Source: Candidatus Polarisedimenticola svalbardensis
Lineage (GTDB): Bacteria > Acidobacteriota > Polarisedimenticolia > Polarisedimenticolales > Polarisedimenticolaceae
Reading direction: 5' to 3'
DNA: 64,000 nucleotides
Assembly (NCBI GenBank): GCA_014764515.1
Contig: JACXWD010000003.1
Location: forward strand, 1 to 64,000
This document shows, piece after piece, positions 53,317 through 61,907 of the stretch. The position numbers and the translations under genes are program-made. Under the pieces are notes generated by a model. It saw nothing but the letters and a program-made list of their open reading frames with translations. It did no database searches and was not told the origin of the DNA. Numbering within the stretch: the stretch's first letter is position 1; each line of letters opens with the position of its first letter.

Positions 53317-54600
53317 ATGACCAGGATGACCAGGGCCGTCTGGCCCATGTTGCTGTTTGTTGTCGGGATAGTGGTCGGCGGCTCCGCAGCGGCACAGGAC
53401 GATGCCGGTACGGCGCGCCCCACGCCGAAAGGAGCCGATCTCGTTCTTCTGGAGGAGATCCGTGTGCTGGCCCGGCGGATGACCGTGCTGCGGGAAACAT
53501 CTCCGGCACTGGATCCTCCGCCGGTGGCTGTCCGGGCGACCCAGGACCTGATCCGGATCGCAATGGAGATCCGCGGACGCAGCATGCTCCCTGCGGAGCA
53601 ACTGGCGGCAAGGGACCGGGCGTGGGCCGATCTCGGCTTCCCCCGGCCGGATGTGCCCACCAGCGCTTTGACACACCTGGCAGGGGACATCGCCGGAGTC
53701 GGTCTGGACGCGGCGGGGAACCGGCTGCTTGTGGACGTGGACCGGTTGACCGACGAGGATTTCTTCATCGAGCAACCGAATGATCCGACCATAGCCCTGC
53801 TCCTGGCCACCGGTGTGCGGCCGGACGAACCGACCATGGTCCACGCCCTGATGCACCTGGTGCAGCACCAGCGGGGCCGGACCGTCGGCGAGACGACCAC
53901 CGACGCGCTGCTGGCTGCGGCAGCCCTCGAAGAGGGTGAGGCGAACCTGGTGGCGGTGATGTACCTGTTCAAGGCCATGGGGTTGCAGCGCAATATCCTG
54001 GCCATGGGGTACACACCAGATCAGGCGCTGGCCGGAGCCCTCATGCCCACAGGGTTCGAAGGCGCGCCGGAACTGGATCGCCAGATACTGAATTTCGTCT
54101 ACATGGATGGATTTGAAGCCCTTTCCTGGATCTGGCAGGCTGCCGGCTGGGAAGGGGTTGATCGCTTCATCGGGCGGTCCCGGGCCACACACGACCTCCT
54201 CCACATGGACCGCCCTCCTGCCAGAACGGTCCTGCCTGAGCCGGTTCTGCCGGAACTGCCTGCCGGGTACACGGTGCGGGACCGGGACAGTCTGGGGGAG
54301 CTGGGGATCGTGATGCTGGTCAACGCCATGACCGGCAAGGAAAACCTGGGCCCACAGGCGGGAGACGGCTGGCTGGCCGACCGGGTGCTCCGGCTGGAAA
54401 CCGACCGGGGTGGTAACGGCGTCACCGTCTGGGTGTCTCGCTGGCGGGATGAAAAACAGGCGGAGGAATTCCTCCAGCTGTATCGGCGGGGGCCTGAGCC
54501 GGCGACAGGACTGGATCGCACCTCCCGGAGGACCGGATCCGAGGTCGAGATCCTGGTGATTCCCTCCTCTCTTCGCCCACCTGAACCGTCCGGCGAATAA
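53317..54600 (+). CDS. Exported protein with metalloprotease-like HxxxHxxxH motif
   Basis: 427 aa from ATG 53317. Signal peptide AVWPMLLFVVGIVVGGSAAA. In the middle, MVHALMHLVQHQRG (about 193-206) gives three histidines at HxxxH-xxx-H spacing. About 30 residues on, a LEEGEANLVAVMYLFKAMG block supplies acidic residues (about 229-247). Together these resemble a gluzincin-type metal site, but the classic HEXXH is absent, so activity is uncertain. The rest is helical. Upstream genes are exported, and nuoA follows after a 223-nt gap. Confidence 0.6.
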   Translation: MTRMTRAVWPMLLFVVGIVVGGSAAAQDDAGTARPTPKGADLVLLEEIRVLARRMTVLRETSPALDPPPVAVRATQDLIRIAMEIRGRSMLPAEQLAARDRAWADLGFPRPDVPTSALTHLAGDIAGVGLDAAGNRLLVDVDRLTDEDFFIEQPNDPTIALLLATGVRPDEPTMVHALMHLVQHQRGRTVGETTTDALLAAAALEEGEANLVAVMYLFKAMGLQRNILAMGYTPDQALAGALMPTGFEGAPELDRQILNFVYMDGFEALSWIWQAAGWEGVDRFIGRSRATHDLLHMDRPPARTVLPEPVLPELPAGYTVRDRDSLGELGIVMLVNAMTGKENLGPQAGDGWLADRVLRLETDRGGNGVTVWVSRWRDEKQAEEFLQLYRRGPEPATGLDRTSRRTGSEVEILVIPSSLRPPEPSGE

Positions 54601-54823
54601 CCCGGTTCTTTACATCCGTGAACCTCCTGGGCTAGAGTTGGCCCGGCGACGGAGGGTGCCGGAAATCGAACGGTTTTTCATGCAGGTCTAGTCCCTTTGG
54701 ACTATTAACCAATTTGGTCCGCGATCCGACTTGAACCTGTTCGCGGCCCGGTGATACACCTACGCGTCCATGCCGATCCCGGCCGGCTCCCATGAGCCGG
54801 ATCCGGATACGGGGGAGCACGAG
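54601..54823. other. 223-bp region before the nuo cluster
   Basis: No gene seen. It holds a small perfect hairpin (TAGTCC, CTTT, GGACTA at 54689-54704) and a possible promoter (TTGAAC at 54731-54736, with ATACAC about 17 nt downstream), followed by a strong ribosome site GGGGGAG at the nuoA start. Confidence 0.4.
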
Positions 54824-55177
54824 ATGGCGGCGTATTTTCCTGTTCTGCTGTTCCTCCTGGTCGGGCTTTCCTTTCCGATCATTACCCTGTTCATCGCATG
54901 GCTGGTTCGGCCGAACCGGCCCAACGACGTCAAGAGCTCGGTCTACGAGTGTGGCATCGAGCCGGAGACGCCGGCCTGGACGCGGGTATCGGTCCGGTTC
55001 TACATCATTGCGGTGCTGTTCGTGATTTTTGATGTTGAGACGATCTTCCTGTTTCCCTGGGCGGTGAAGTACGGGGTCCTGGGTCTGTTCGGCTTCATCG
55101 AGATGAGCATCTTTCTCCTGATCCTGGTGGTCGGGTATATCTACGCGTGGAGAAAGGGAGCCTTGCAATGGGCCTGA
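54824..55177 (+). CDS. nuoA: Complex I subunit NuoA
   Basis: 117 aa from ATG 54824. Three membrane helices, the conserved loop [11 protein letters not shown] (about 39-49) and [20 protein letters not shown] (about 60-79) are diagnostic. It lies in the membrane arm at the junction with the NuoB/D arm. It heads the cluster nuoA-B-C-D-H-I-J-K-L-M-N, and nuoB starts 10 nt before its stop. Confidence 0.97.
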   Translation: MAAYFPVLLFLLVGLSFPIITLFIAWLVRPNRPNDVKSSVYECGIEPETPAWTRVSVRFYIIAVLFVIFDVETIFLFPWAVKYGVLGLFGFIEMSIFLLILVVGYIYAWRKGALQWA

Positions 55178-55653
55178 GCCGTGAGCTGCAGGAAGGGGAC
55201 CATCCCGCCATCCTGGTGACCAAGTACGAGTCCCTGTTCAACTGGGCCCGGAAATCGTCCCTCTGGCCGATGACGTTCGGGCTGGCGTGTTGCGCCATCG
55301 AGATGATGTCCGCCGGCGCATCACGGTTCGACATGGACCGGTTCGGCGCAGGCATCTTCCGGGCAACCCCGAGGCAGGCTGACCTGATGATCGTTTCGGG
55401 GTCGGTGACCGAGAAAATGGCGCCGGTGATCCGCCGGCTGTACGACCAGATGCCGGAGCCGAAGTGGGTCATGTCCATGGGGATCTGCTCCACCGCCGGC
55501 GGCCCGTTCCCGACCTACAGCCACGTGCAGGGCGTCGACCGTGTGGTGCCGGTGGATGTCTACATCCCTGGCTGCCCGCCCCGGCCCGAGGCCCTGTTCT
55601 ACGGCCTCCTCATGCTGCAGGACAAAATCGACAAAATGAAGTACTCGAAATAG
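55168..55653 (+). CDS. nuoB: Complex I subunit NuoB, N2 iron-sulfur site
   Basis: 161 aa from ATG 55168 (GGGAG at 7 nt), overlapping the nuoA end. The N2 cluster ligands are in [13 protein letters not shown] (paired Cys), MGICSTAGG and [13 protein letters not shown]2 passes electrons to quinone. The length and motifs are those of the standard respiratory subunit. Confidence 0.97.
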   Translation: MGLSRELQEGDHPAILVTKYESLFNWARKSSLWPMTFGLACCAIEMMSAGASRFDMDRFGAGIFRATPRQADLMIVSGSVTEKMAPVIRRLYDQMPEPKWVMSMGICSTAGGPFPTYSHVQGVDRVVPVDVYIPGCPPRPEALFYGLLMLQDKIDKMKYSK

Positions 55654-55665
55654 GACGGCAGGGAA

Positions 55666-56253
55666 ATGGCAACCACCGAACCTCCTGAAGAGAACGGCAG
55701 TGTCGAGCAGGCACCGACATCGGCAGCGCTGGATCGACTCCTGGCGGCCATGCCCGACGCCGTGGTCGAGTCCGAGTTCCAGCGCGGAGCACCAATCGCC
55801 CGGGTCGCGCCGGCGCGGCTGCTGGAAGTGATGACATTCCTTCGGGATGATCCGGCCTGCCGGTTCGAACTGCTGTCGGATCTGTGCGGCATGGACCTCG
55901 GCATGGTCCGCCCCGACGGCGAACGGTTCGACGTGGTCTACCACCTCTACAGCGTGGAGCATAGCCACGTGCTGACGGTTAAAACCGCCGTGGCGGACGG
56001 GACCGACGCCCCCAGCGTCACAGGGATCTGGCTTACAGCCAACTGGCACGAGCGGGAAGCGTTCGACATGTTCGGGATCGGATTCGCAGGCCATCCCGAC
56101 CTGCGCCGGATCCTGATGCCGGATGAATTCGACGCCTTCCCCCTGCGGAAGGACTTCCCCCTGGAAGGCCGTGAGAAGGATCACGGTTACTGGCGGCAAC
56201 CTGGTGACGACGACCGCTATACCTACGTCGCCGAACCGCCGGAGAAAAAATAA
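55666..56253 (+). CDS. nuoC: Complex I subunit NuoC
   Basis: 195 aa. The conserved region is VVYHLYSVEHSHVLTVKTAV (about 88-107), ANWHEREAFDMFGIGFAGHP (about 125-144) and RRILMPDEFDAFPLRKDFPL (about 146-165). It forms part of the peripheral arm. AGGGAA precedes the ATG and its stop overlaps nuoD by 1 nt. C and D are separate genes, not fused as in E. coli. Confidence 0.96.
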   Translation: MATTEPPEENGSVEQAPTSAALDRLLAAMPDAVVESEFQRGAPIARVAPARLLEVMTFLRDDPACRFELLSDLCGMDLGMVRPDGERFDVVYHLYSVEHSHVLTVKTAVADGTDAPSVTGIWLTANWHEREAFDMFGIGFAGHPDLRRILMPDEFDAFPLRKDFPLEGREKDHGYWRQPGDDDRYTYVAEPPEKK

Positions 56254-57350
56254 TGCTGGGCACCAGAGAACTCGAGATCAATCTCGGCCCCCAACACCCC
56301 AGCACCCATGGTGTTCTCCGTGTGAAGCTGAAGCTGGACGGTGAGACGATCGTGGAGTCCGACCCGGTTATCGGCTACCTGCACCGTGGCTGCGAGAAAC
56401 TTGGTGAAAATCGCAACTACATCCAGACCGAGGTCTACACCGACCGCATGGATTACATCGCCGCCATCAACGAGAACCTGGTCTATATCGAGGCGGTGGA
56501 GAAACTCCTGGGTGTGGAAGCGGCGCCCAGGGCCCAGTACATGCGGGTCATCCTGGCCGAGCTCCAGAGGATCGCAAGCCACCTGGTCTGGCTGGCGACC
56601 CACGCCCTGGACATCGGCGCCATGTCGGTCTTCCTGTACTGTTTCCGGGAACGGGAGGCGATCCTGGACTTGATCGAAGGGTATTGCGGCGCCCGGCTCA
56701 CCACCAACGCCATCCGGGCCGGCGGCATGCGTCTCGATTTCCCCGACGGCTGGACCGGCGCGGCCAAGGATTTCTGCGATGAATTTCCGGCCCGGCTCAA
56801 GGAGTACGACACCCTTCTCAAGACCAACCGGATCTGGATGGGGCGCACCAAGGATATCGGCGTCATATCCGGCGAGAAGGCTCTGTCCTACGGCATTACC
56901 GGTCCCTGCCTGAGGGCATCCGGTGTGAACTACGACGTTCGCAAGGCGATGCCCTACGAAGTTTATTCGGAGATGGAATTCGATGTTCCCCTCGGTTCGG
57001 TAGGGGACACCTACGACCGCTACCTGGTCCGCCTCGAAGAGATGCGCCAGAGCCGGTTGATCGTCCTGCAGGCCCTTGCAAAGATGCCTGAAGGGCCGGT
57101 CATGAACAAGGTGCCGAAAAGGATCAAACCACCGGCAGGCGAGGTGTACGTGGTGAACGAGGGTCCCCGGGGAGAACTGGGGGTCTACCTGGTGAGCAAC
57201 GGCACCGACACGGCGGAGCGCTGCAGGTTCAAGTCACCCTGTTTCGTCAATTTGCAGGCGCTGCCCGAACTGGCCAAGGGCCACATGGTGGCGGATATCG
57301 TCGCGCTGATCGGAACGCTGGACATCGTACTGGGCTGTATCGACCGCTGA
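56253..57350 (+). CDS. nuoD: Complex I subunit NuoD
   Basis: 365 aa, a little shorter than many NuoD. Begins with TRELEINLGPQHPSTHGVLR, with the quinone-site His residues in HPSTHG. Also seen: GYLHRGCEKL and ETYTDRMDY-like QTEVYTDRMDYIAAI. The C-terminal IGTLDIVLGCIDR matches the hydrogenase-like large subunit end. It forms the quinone cavity with NuoB. The gene is followed directly by nuoH, not nuoE. Confidence 0.96.
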   Translation: MLGTRELEINLGPQHPSTHGVLRVKLKLDGETIVESDPVIGYLHRGCEKLGENRNYIQTEVYTDRMDYIAAINENLVYIEAVEKLLGVEAAPRAQYMRVILAELQRIASHLVWLATHALDIGAMSVFLYCFREREAILDLIEGYCGARLTTNAIRAGGMRLDFPDGWTGAAKDFCDEFPARLKEYDTLLKTNRIWMGRTKDIGVISGEKALSYGITGPCLRASGVNYDVRKAMPYEVYSEMEFDVPLGSVGDTYDRYLVRLEEMRQSRLIVLQALAKMPEGPVMNKVPKRIKPPAGEVYVVNEGPRGELGVYLVSNGTDTAERCRFKSPCFVNLQALPELAKGHMVADIVALIGTLDIVLGCIDR

Positions 57351-57377
57351 TCGAGGCGGAACCGCCGGGGACATGGA

Positions 57378-58517
57378 ATGAAAGAACAATTAATACAGTA
57401 CCTGGCAGTCCCGATGTTGCAGATCGCAGCAATCATCGGCGTCATGCTGCTGTGCGTGATGTACCTGGTGCTGTGGGAGAGGAAACTGATCGCCTTCATG
57501 CAGGTCCGCATGGGACCGATGCGGGTCGGGTACCACGGCCTGCTCCAGCCGATTGCCGACGTCGTGAAGCTGTTGCTCAAGGAAGATGTGGTCCCGAAGG
57601 CGGCGGACCGCTGGGTGCACCTGATTTCTCCGATCATCCTCATGATCCCGGCACTGGCCTGTTTTGCGGTCATACCGTTTACCGGGACCAGTTTCGAGGT
57701 TGGTGCATTCACCATCCCGCTGGTCAATTATGATGTGCCTGCCCTGACGGTCACGTCGTGGGTCGCCGATCTGAACATCGGCCTGCTGTATTTCCTGGCG
57801 ATCTCCAGCCTGGGGGTCTACGGCCTGGTCCTGGCAGGCTGGTCCTCCAACTCCAAGTACTCGATGCTCGGATCTCTGCGGTCCGCGGCCCAGATGATCT
57901 CCTACGAGGTTCCGCTGGGCCTGTCCATCGTGGCGATCCTGATGCTGTCCGGCACCGCCTCCCTGGTGGGGATCGTGGAAGCTCAGCAGGAGGCCGGACA
58001 CTGGTGGCTTTTCTGGGCGCCGCTCGGGGTGCCGCTCTTATGGCCCCAGTTTATCGGCCTGTTCCTGTACTTCGTCGCCGCCGTCGCCGAGACCAACCGG
58101 GCGCCGTTCGACCTTCCGGAAGCAGAGACCGAACTGGTGGCCGGCTTCCACACCGAGTACTCCGGCATGAAGTTCGCCTTCATGTTCCTGGCCGAGTACC
58201 TCAACATGATCCTGGCCGCCCTGATCGTTTCCGTCCTGTTCCTGGGCGGCTGGCTGCCGGTGACCTTCGGTATCCCCGGTCTGAGCGAGCTGTTCGGCAA
58301 TTTCCTGCCGTTCCTCGGCGGGGCCGGAGCGGCCATCACCGGTTTCTTCTGGCTGGCGCTGAAGGTATTCCTGGTTCTGACCGTCTACCTGTGGCTGCGG
58401 GCGACCTTCCCGCGATACCGCTACGACCAGCTCATGAGCCTGGGCTGGAAATGGCTGATCCCCATGGGCCTGGCCCACGTGATGGTGACCGCGCTGTTCA
58501 TGCTGCTCCGCGGCTGA
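57378..58517 (+). CDS. nuoH: Complex I subunit NuoH
   Basis: 379 aa with eight or so membrane helices. Conserved blocks: LWERKLIAFMQVRMGPMRVG (about 31-50), GLLQPIADVVKLLLKEDV, ETNRAPFDLPEAETELVAGF (about 238-257) and TEYSGMKFAFMFLAEY. It shapes the quinone entry and the proton path start. It begins 27 nt after nuoD. Its place immediately after nuoD confirms the absence of E, F and G here. Confidence 0.97.
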   Translation: MKEQLIQYLAVPMLQIAAIIGVMLLCVMYLVLWERKLIAFMQVRMGPMRVGYHGLLQPIADVVKLLLKEDVVPKAADRWVHLISPIILMIPALACFAVIPFTGTSFEVGAFTIPLVNYDVPALTVTSWVADLNIGLLYFLAISSLGVYGLVLAGWSSNSKYSMLGSLRSAAQMISYEVPLGLSIVAILMLSGTASLVGIVEAQQEAGHWWLFWAPLGVPLLWPQFIGLFLYFVAAVAETNRAPFDLPEAETELVAGFHTEYSGMKFAFMFLAEYLNMILAALIVSVLFLGGWLPVTFGIPGLSELFGNFLPFLGGAGAAITGFFWLALKVFLVLTVYLWLRATFPRYRYDQLMSLGWKWLIPMGLAHVMVTALFMLLRG

Positions 58518-58532
58518 CATCGGGAGAAAAGA

Positions 58533-59015
58533 ATGTCCGTAGTCCAACGACCTGAACTGTCCCTCTGGAAGAGACTCTTCCTGGTGGAGCTGTTGCAGGG
58601 CATGGCGGTGACCTTCCGGCACTGGTGGCGGAAACCGACCACCGAGCAGTACCCGAAGGAACGACCGAAGATCCTTCCCAGGTTCCGTGGTATCCCGAAG
58701 CTCCAGGACCATCCGGACGTGGAAGGTATCCTGTGCATCGCCTGCAACCAGTGTTCCATCATCTGCCCGGACGACTGCATCACCGTCCTGGGCGAGCCCC
58801 GGACCGTCGGCAAGGGCAAGCAGGCCAAGGTCTTTATCCTGGATTATGAACGTTGCTGCTTGTGCGGCCTGTGTGAAGAAGTCTGCCCCACGACCCCGGT
58901 GCCGGCGATCTTCATGTCCCACGAGTACGAGCTGGCCCGCTACAAACGGGTTGACCTCATGAACGACATGAAGGAACTGTACGAGCCGCAGCCGACCAAG
59001 GAGTACCTGAAATGA
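58533..59015 (+). CDS. nuoI: Complex I subunit NuoI, two 4Fe-4S clusters
   Basis: 160 aa. Two ferredoxin motifs: CIACNQCSIICPDDC (about 69-83) and CCLCGLCEEVCPTTP (about 109-123), each Cys x2 Cys x2 Cys x3 Cys. These are the N6a and N6b clusters that link to N2. In an enzyme without the NADH module, NuoI is the likely docking point for ferredoxin or another donor. Its stop overlaps nuoJ by 4 nt. Confidence 0.97.
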   Translation: MSVVQRPELSLWKRLFLVELLQGMAVTFRHWWRKPTTEQYPKERPKILPRFRGIPKLQDHPDVEGILCIACNQCSIICPDDCITVLGEPRTVGKGKQAKVFILDYERCCLCGLCEEVCPTTPVPAIFMSHEYELARYKRVDLMNDMKELYEPQPTKEYLK

Positions 59016-59527
59016 CCGAGGTCTCCCTTCCGCTCTTCCTGGTGTTTGCCGCCGTCGGCGTGTTCGGCGCCGTGATGATGGTGACCCGGACCCAGCCGGT
59101 GCACAGCGCACTGTACCTGGTGCTGACCCTGTTCTCGGTGGCGGCGATCTACGTCCTGCTTCATGCCGAGTTCCTGGCGGTGGTGCAGATCCTGGTCTAC
59201 GCCGGCGGCATCATGGTGCTGTTCCTGTTCGTGATCTTCCTGGTTCGGCCCCCTGTGCCCGGCGAGGCGCGTTGGCACGGAGGCAGGCATGTCCTGCTGT
59301 CCGCCGGCCTGGCCGTGATCCTGGCCTGCGCCCTGGGGTGGCACTTCCTTGAGAGTGCACCCGCCGCCGCCGGCAACCCTTCCGCCCTCCTGGAAGGGGG
59401 GAACATGGAACAGGTCTCCATGACCCTGTTCCGCTATTACATCCTGCCGTTCGAGACCGTATCGATCCTGTTGCTGGTGTCGATGATCGGCGCCATCGCC
59501 CTGGCGAGGAAAGGGGAGGGCGTCTGA
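59012..59527 (+). CDS. nuoJ: Complex I subunit NuoJ
   Basis: 171 aa with five membrane helices. Conserved: RTQPVHSALYLVLTLFSVAA and FLAVVQILVYAGGIMVLFLF (about 53-72), the pi-bulge helix region. It takes part in proton translocation. ATGA overlap with nuoI at the start and a 1-nt overlap with nuoK at the end show tight coupling. Confidence 0.95.
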   Translation: MTEVSLPLFLVFAAVGVFGAVMMVTRTQPVHSALYLVLTLFSVAAIYVLLHAEFLAVVQILVYAGGIMVLFLFVIFLVRPPVPGEARWHGGRHVLLSAGLAVILACALGWHFLESAPAAAGNPSALLEGGNMEQVSMTLFRYYILPFETVSILLLVSMIGAIALARKGEGV

Positions 59528-59829
59528 TGCTGACACCGACCCACGTGATGATTTTCAGCCTGGTGTTGTTCGGAGTCGGGGTGTTCGGCGTCCTGACCCG
59601 TCGCAACATCATCATCGTGCTCATGAGCCTCGAGTTGATCCTGAACGCGGCCAACCTGAACTTCGTCGCTTTTTCCTGGGCCCATCCAAGTATCCACGGA
59701 CAGGTATTCGCCCTGTTCGTCATTTGTGTCGCCGCCGGCGAAGTGGCGGTGGGACTGGCGATCCTGATCACTCTTTTCAGGAACCGGAATTCGGTGAATA
59801 TCGACGAGTTCCACCTCATGAAGGGATAA
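59527..59829 (+). CDS. nuoK: Complex I subunit NuoK
   Basis: 100 aa with three helices. Glu residues in LMSLELILNAANLNFVAF (about 33-50) and AAGEVAVGLAILITLF (about 70-85) are the conserved membrane acidic sites for proton transfer. The length is exactly family-typical. It overlaps nuoJ by 1 nt. Confidence 0.97.
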   Translation: MLTPTHVMIFSLVLFGVGVFGVLTRRNIIIVLMSLELILNAANLNFVAFSWAHPSIHGQVFALFVICVAAGEVAVGLAILITLFRNRNSVNIDEFHLMKG

Positions 59830-59842
59830 CGGGGTACCGTTC

Positions 59843-61879
59843 ATGCTCGATCTCATCTGGCTTATTCCGCTGATCCCGCTTACCGGCGTCCTGATCAACG
59901 GGTTCTTCGGCCGCAGGATGCCGCTGAAGACCGTAGGCGTCATCGCGTGCGCCACCGTTCTGATCGCGTTCCTGCTTTCAGTTGGAGCGGTCGTTCAACT
60001 GGCCGGTAGCGAACCGAACCCTGATGGCCTCCGGATCCATGAACTCTCCCTGGGTGACTGGATGCCGCTGGACGCCGTCTCGGTTCCCTGGGAGTTCTCC
60101 CTGGACCCCCTCGGTTCGGTGTTGCTCCTGGTGGTGACCGGTGTCGGCTTCCTGATCCATGTCTACAGCATCGGCTACATGGCCCACGAGAAGGATTACG
60201 CCAGGTTCTTTACCTACCTGAACCTGTTCATGGGGATGATGCTGACCCTGGTACTGGCCGGGAACATGATGGTGATGTTCGTCGGCTGGGAAGGGGTGGG
60301 GCTGTGCTCCTACCTGCTGATCGGATTCTATTATGACAAGCCGTTCGATCTCCGCACCGGCCTGACCTGTGCCGATGCCGGCCGCAAGGCGTTCATCACC
60401 AACCGGATCGGTGACTTTGCCTTCCTGATCGGCGTCCTGTACCTGGCAATCAATTTCGGAACGCTGACCTTCAGCGAGATTTCGGAGAGGGTGGCCCACG
60501 CCGGGCCGGGAGCTCACGGTCTGCTGGTCGGCGTCGGGATCCTCCTGTTCCTGGGAGCCTGCGGCAAGTCGGCCCAGATTCCGCTGTACGTCTGGCTCCC
60601 TGACGCCATGGCCGGCCCGACGCCGGTCTCGGCCCTGATCCACGCCGCCACCATGGTGACCGCCGGCGTTTACATGGTCGCCCGCATGTCGGCGCTGTAC
60701 GCCCAGGCGCCGGAGGCGATGGCGGTCATCGCAGCGGTCGGCGCCCTGACGGCGATCTTCGCGGCGATCATGGGCACCGCCGCCACCGATATCAAGAAGG
60801 TGCTGGCCTACTCCACCGTCAGCCAGCTGGGGTACATGTTCGCCGCCTGCGGCGTCGGGGCGTATGTCGCCGGCATCTTCCATCTGATGACCCACGCCTT
60901 CTTCAAGGCGCTGCTGTTCCTGGGAGCCGGATCGGTGATCCACGGTATGAACGGGGAGCAGGACATCAGGAAGATGGGCGGGCTCAAGAAGAAAATGCCC
61001 AGGACCTACTGGACGTTCCTGGTGGCGACCCTGGCCATCGCAGGCATTCCGGGGCTGGCCGGTTTCTTCTCCAAGGACGAGATCCTGTGGGGCGCCTGGT
61101 CCTCCGGCAACAAGATCGTCTGGCTCACCCTGGCCGCCGCAGCAGGCGTGACCGCCTTCTATATGTTCCGGCTGGTCTACTTGACCTTCTGGGGGACTTT
61201 CCGGGGCGGCGACGAAGCCGAATCGAAGGTCCACGAATCCAACAGCCTCATGACGGTGCCGTTGATGGTTCTGGCGGTTCTGGCCGCCGTGGGAGGCTGG
61301 ATCGGGATCCCGAAGCTTCTGACGTTCGGAAAGGACATCAACCTGTTCCACCACTGGCTGGCGCCTGCGATCTCGCTCCCCCATGGGGATGGTCACGGCG
61401 TCGAGGCAAGCCACTCGGCAGGACTGGAATTCGGTCTGATGGCGGTGGCGGTCGGTATCGCCGTGTTCGGGATACTCCTGGCCCTGCACGTCTACAAGAG
61501 CAGCACCCTGCCCCAGAAGATCGCCGACACCCTCGGTCCGGTGTACAAGCTGGTCCGCAACCTGTTCTGGGTGGACGAGCTGTACAAATTCGCCATCCTG
61601 AAGCCGTTCTACGCCGCATGCCGAGGGTTCCGCTGGGTCGATATCCACGTGGTGGACGGACTGGTCAACGGAACCCGCAATGCAACCCTGGGGCTGTCCT
61701 ACATCTCCAACCTCCACGACCGGATCGTGGTGGACGGCCTGGTCAACCTGACCGGCTGGGTCACCACGTGGCTCCACAGAATGCTCAGCCGGGTGCAGAC
61801 CGGCATGATCCAGACGTACCTGAGCGTGATGCTCCTGGGCGTTTTCATCCTGATCGCTTATTACACACTGGCGGGGTAG
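59843..61879 (+). CDS. nuoL: Complex I antiporter-like subunit NuoL
   Basis: 678 aa. Antiporter-like fold: MVMFVGWEGVGLCSYLLIGF (about 144-163, conserved Glu), QIPLYVWLPDAMAGPTPVSA (about 250-269) and LIHAATMVTAGVYMVARM (about 270-287). DIKKVLAYSTVSQLGYMFAA (about 315-334, with the conserved Lys) completes the core. The C-terminus includes the long lateral helix and a final membrane anchor (YLSVMLLGVFILIAYY), so it is the full-length distal subunit. GGGGTACC precedes the start. Confidence 0.97.
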   Translation: MLDLIWLIPLIPLTGVLINGFFGRRMPLKTVGVIACATVLIAFLLSVGAVVQLAGSEPNPDGLRIHELSLGDWMPLDAVSVPWEFSLDPLGSVLLLVVTGVGFLIHVYSIGYMAHEKDYARFFTYLNLFMGMMLTLVLAGNMMVMFVGWEGVGLCSYLLIGFYYDKPFDLRTGLTCADAGRKAFITNRIGDFAFLIGVLYLAINFGTLTFSEISERVAHAGPGAHGLLVGVGILLFLGACGKSAQIPLYVWLPDAMAGPTPVSALIHAATMVTAGVYMVARMSALYAQAPEAMAVIAAVGALTAIFAAIMGTAATDIKKVLAYSTVSQLGYMFAACGVGAYVAGIFHLMTHAFFKALLFLGAGSVIHGMNGEQDIRKMGGLKKKMPRTYWTFLVATLAIAGIPGLAGFFSKDEILWGAWSSGNKIVWLTLAAAAGVTAFYMFRLVYLTFWGTFRGGDEAESKVHESNSLMTVPLMVLAVLAAVGGWIGIPKLLTFGKDINLFHHWLAPAISLPHGDGHGVEASHSAGLEFGLMAVAVGIAVFGILLALHVYKSSTLPQKIADTLGPVYKLVRNLFWVDELYKFAILKPFYAACRGFRWVDIHVVDGLVNGTRNATLGLSYISNLHDRIVVDGLVNLTGWVTTWLHRMLSRVQTGMIQTYLSVMLLGVFILIAYYTLAG

Positions 61880-61907
61880 CCCTTCGCGAACCGTGAGGTC
61901 CTGAACG

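Noticed and set aside
59978..61777. A 599-codon minus-strand frame opposite nuoL
   Set aside because: Composition shadow of nuoL; low-complexity His/Gln/Gly-rich translation with no domain.
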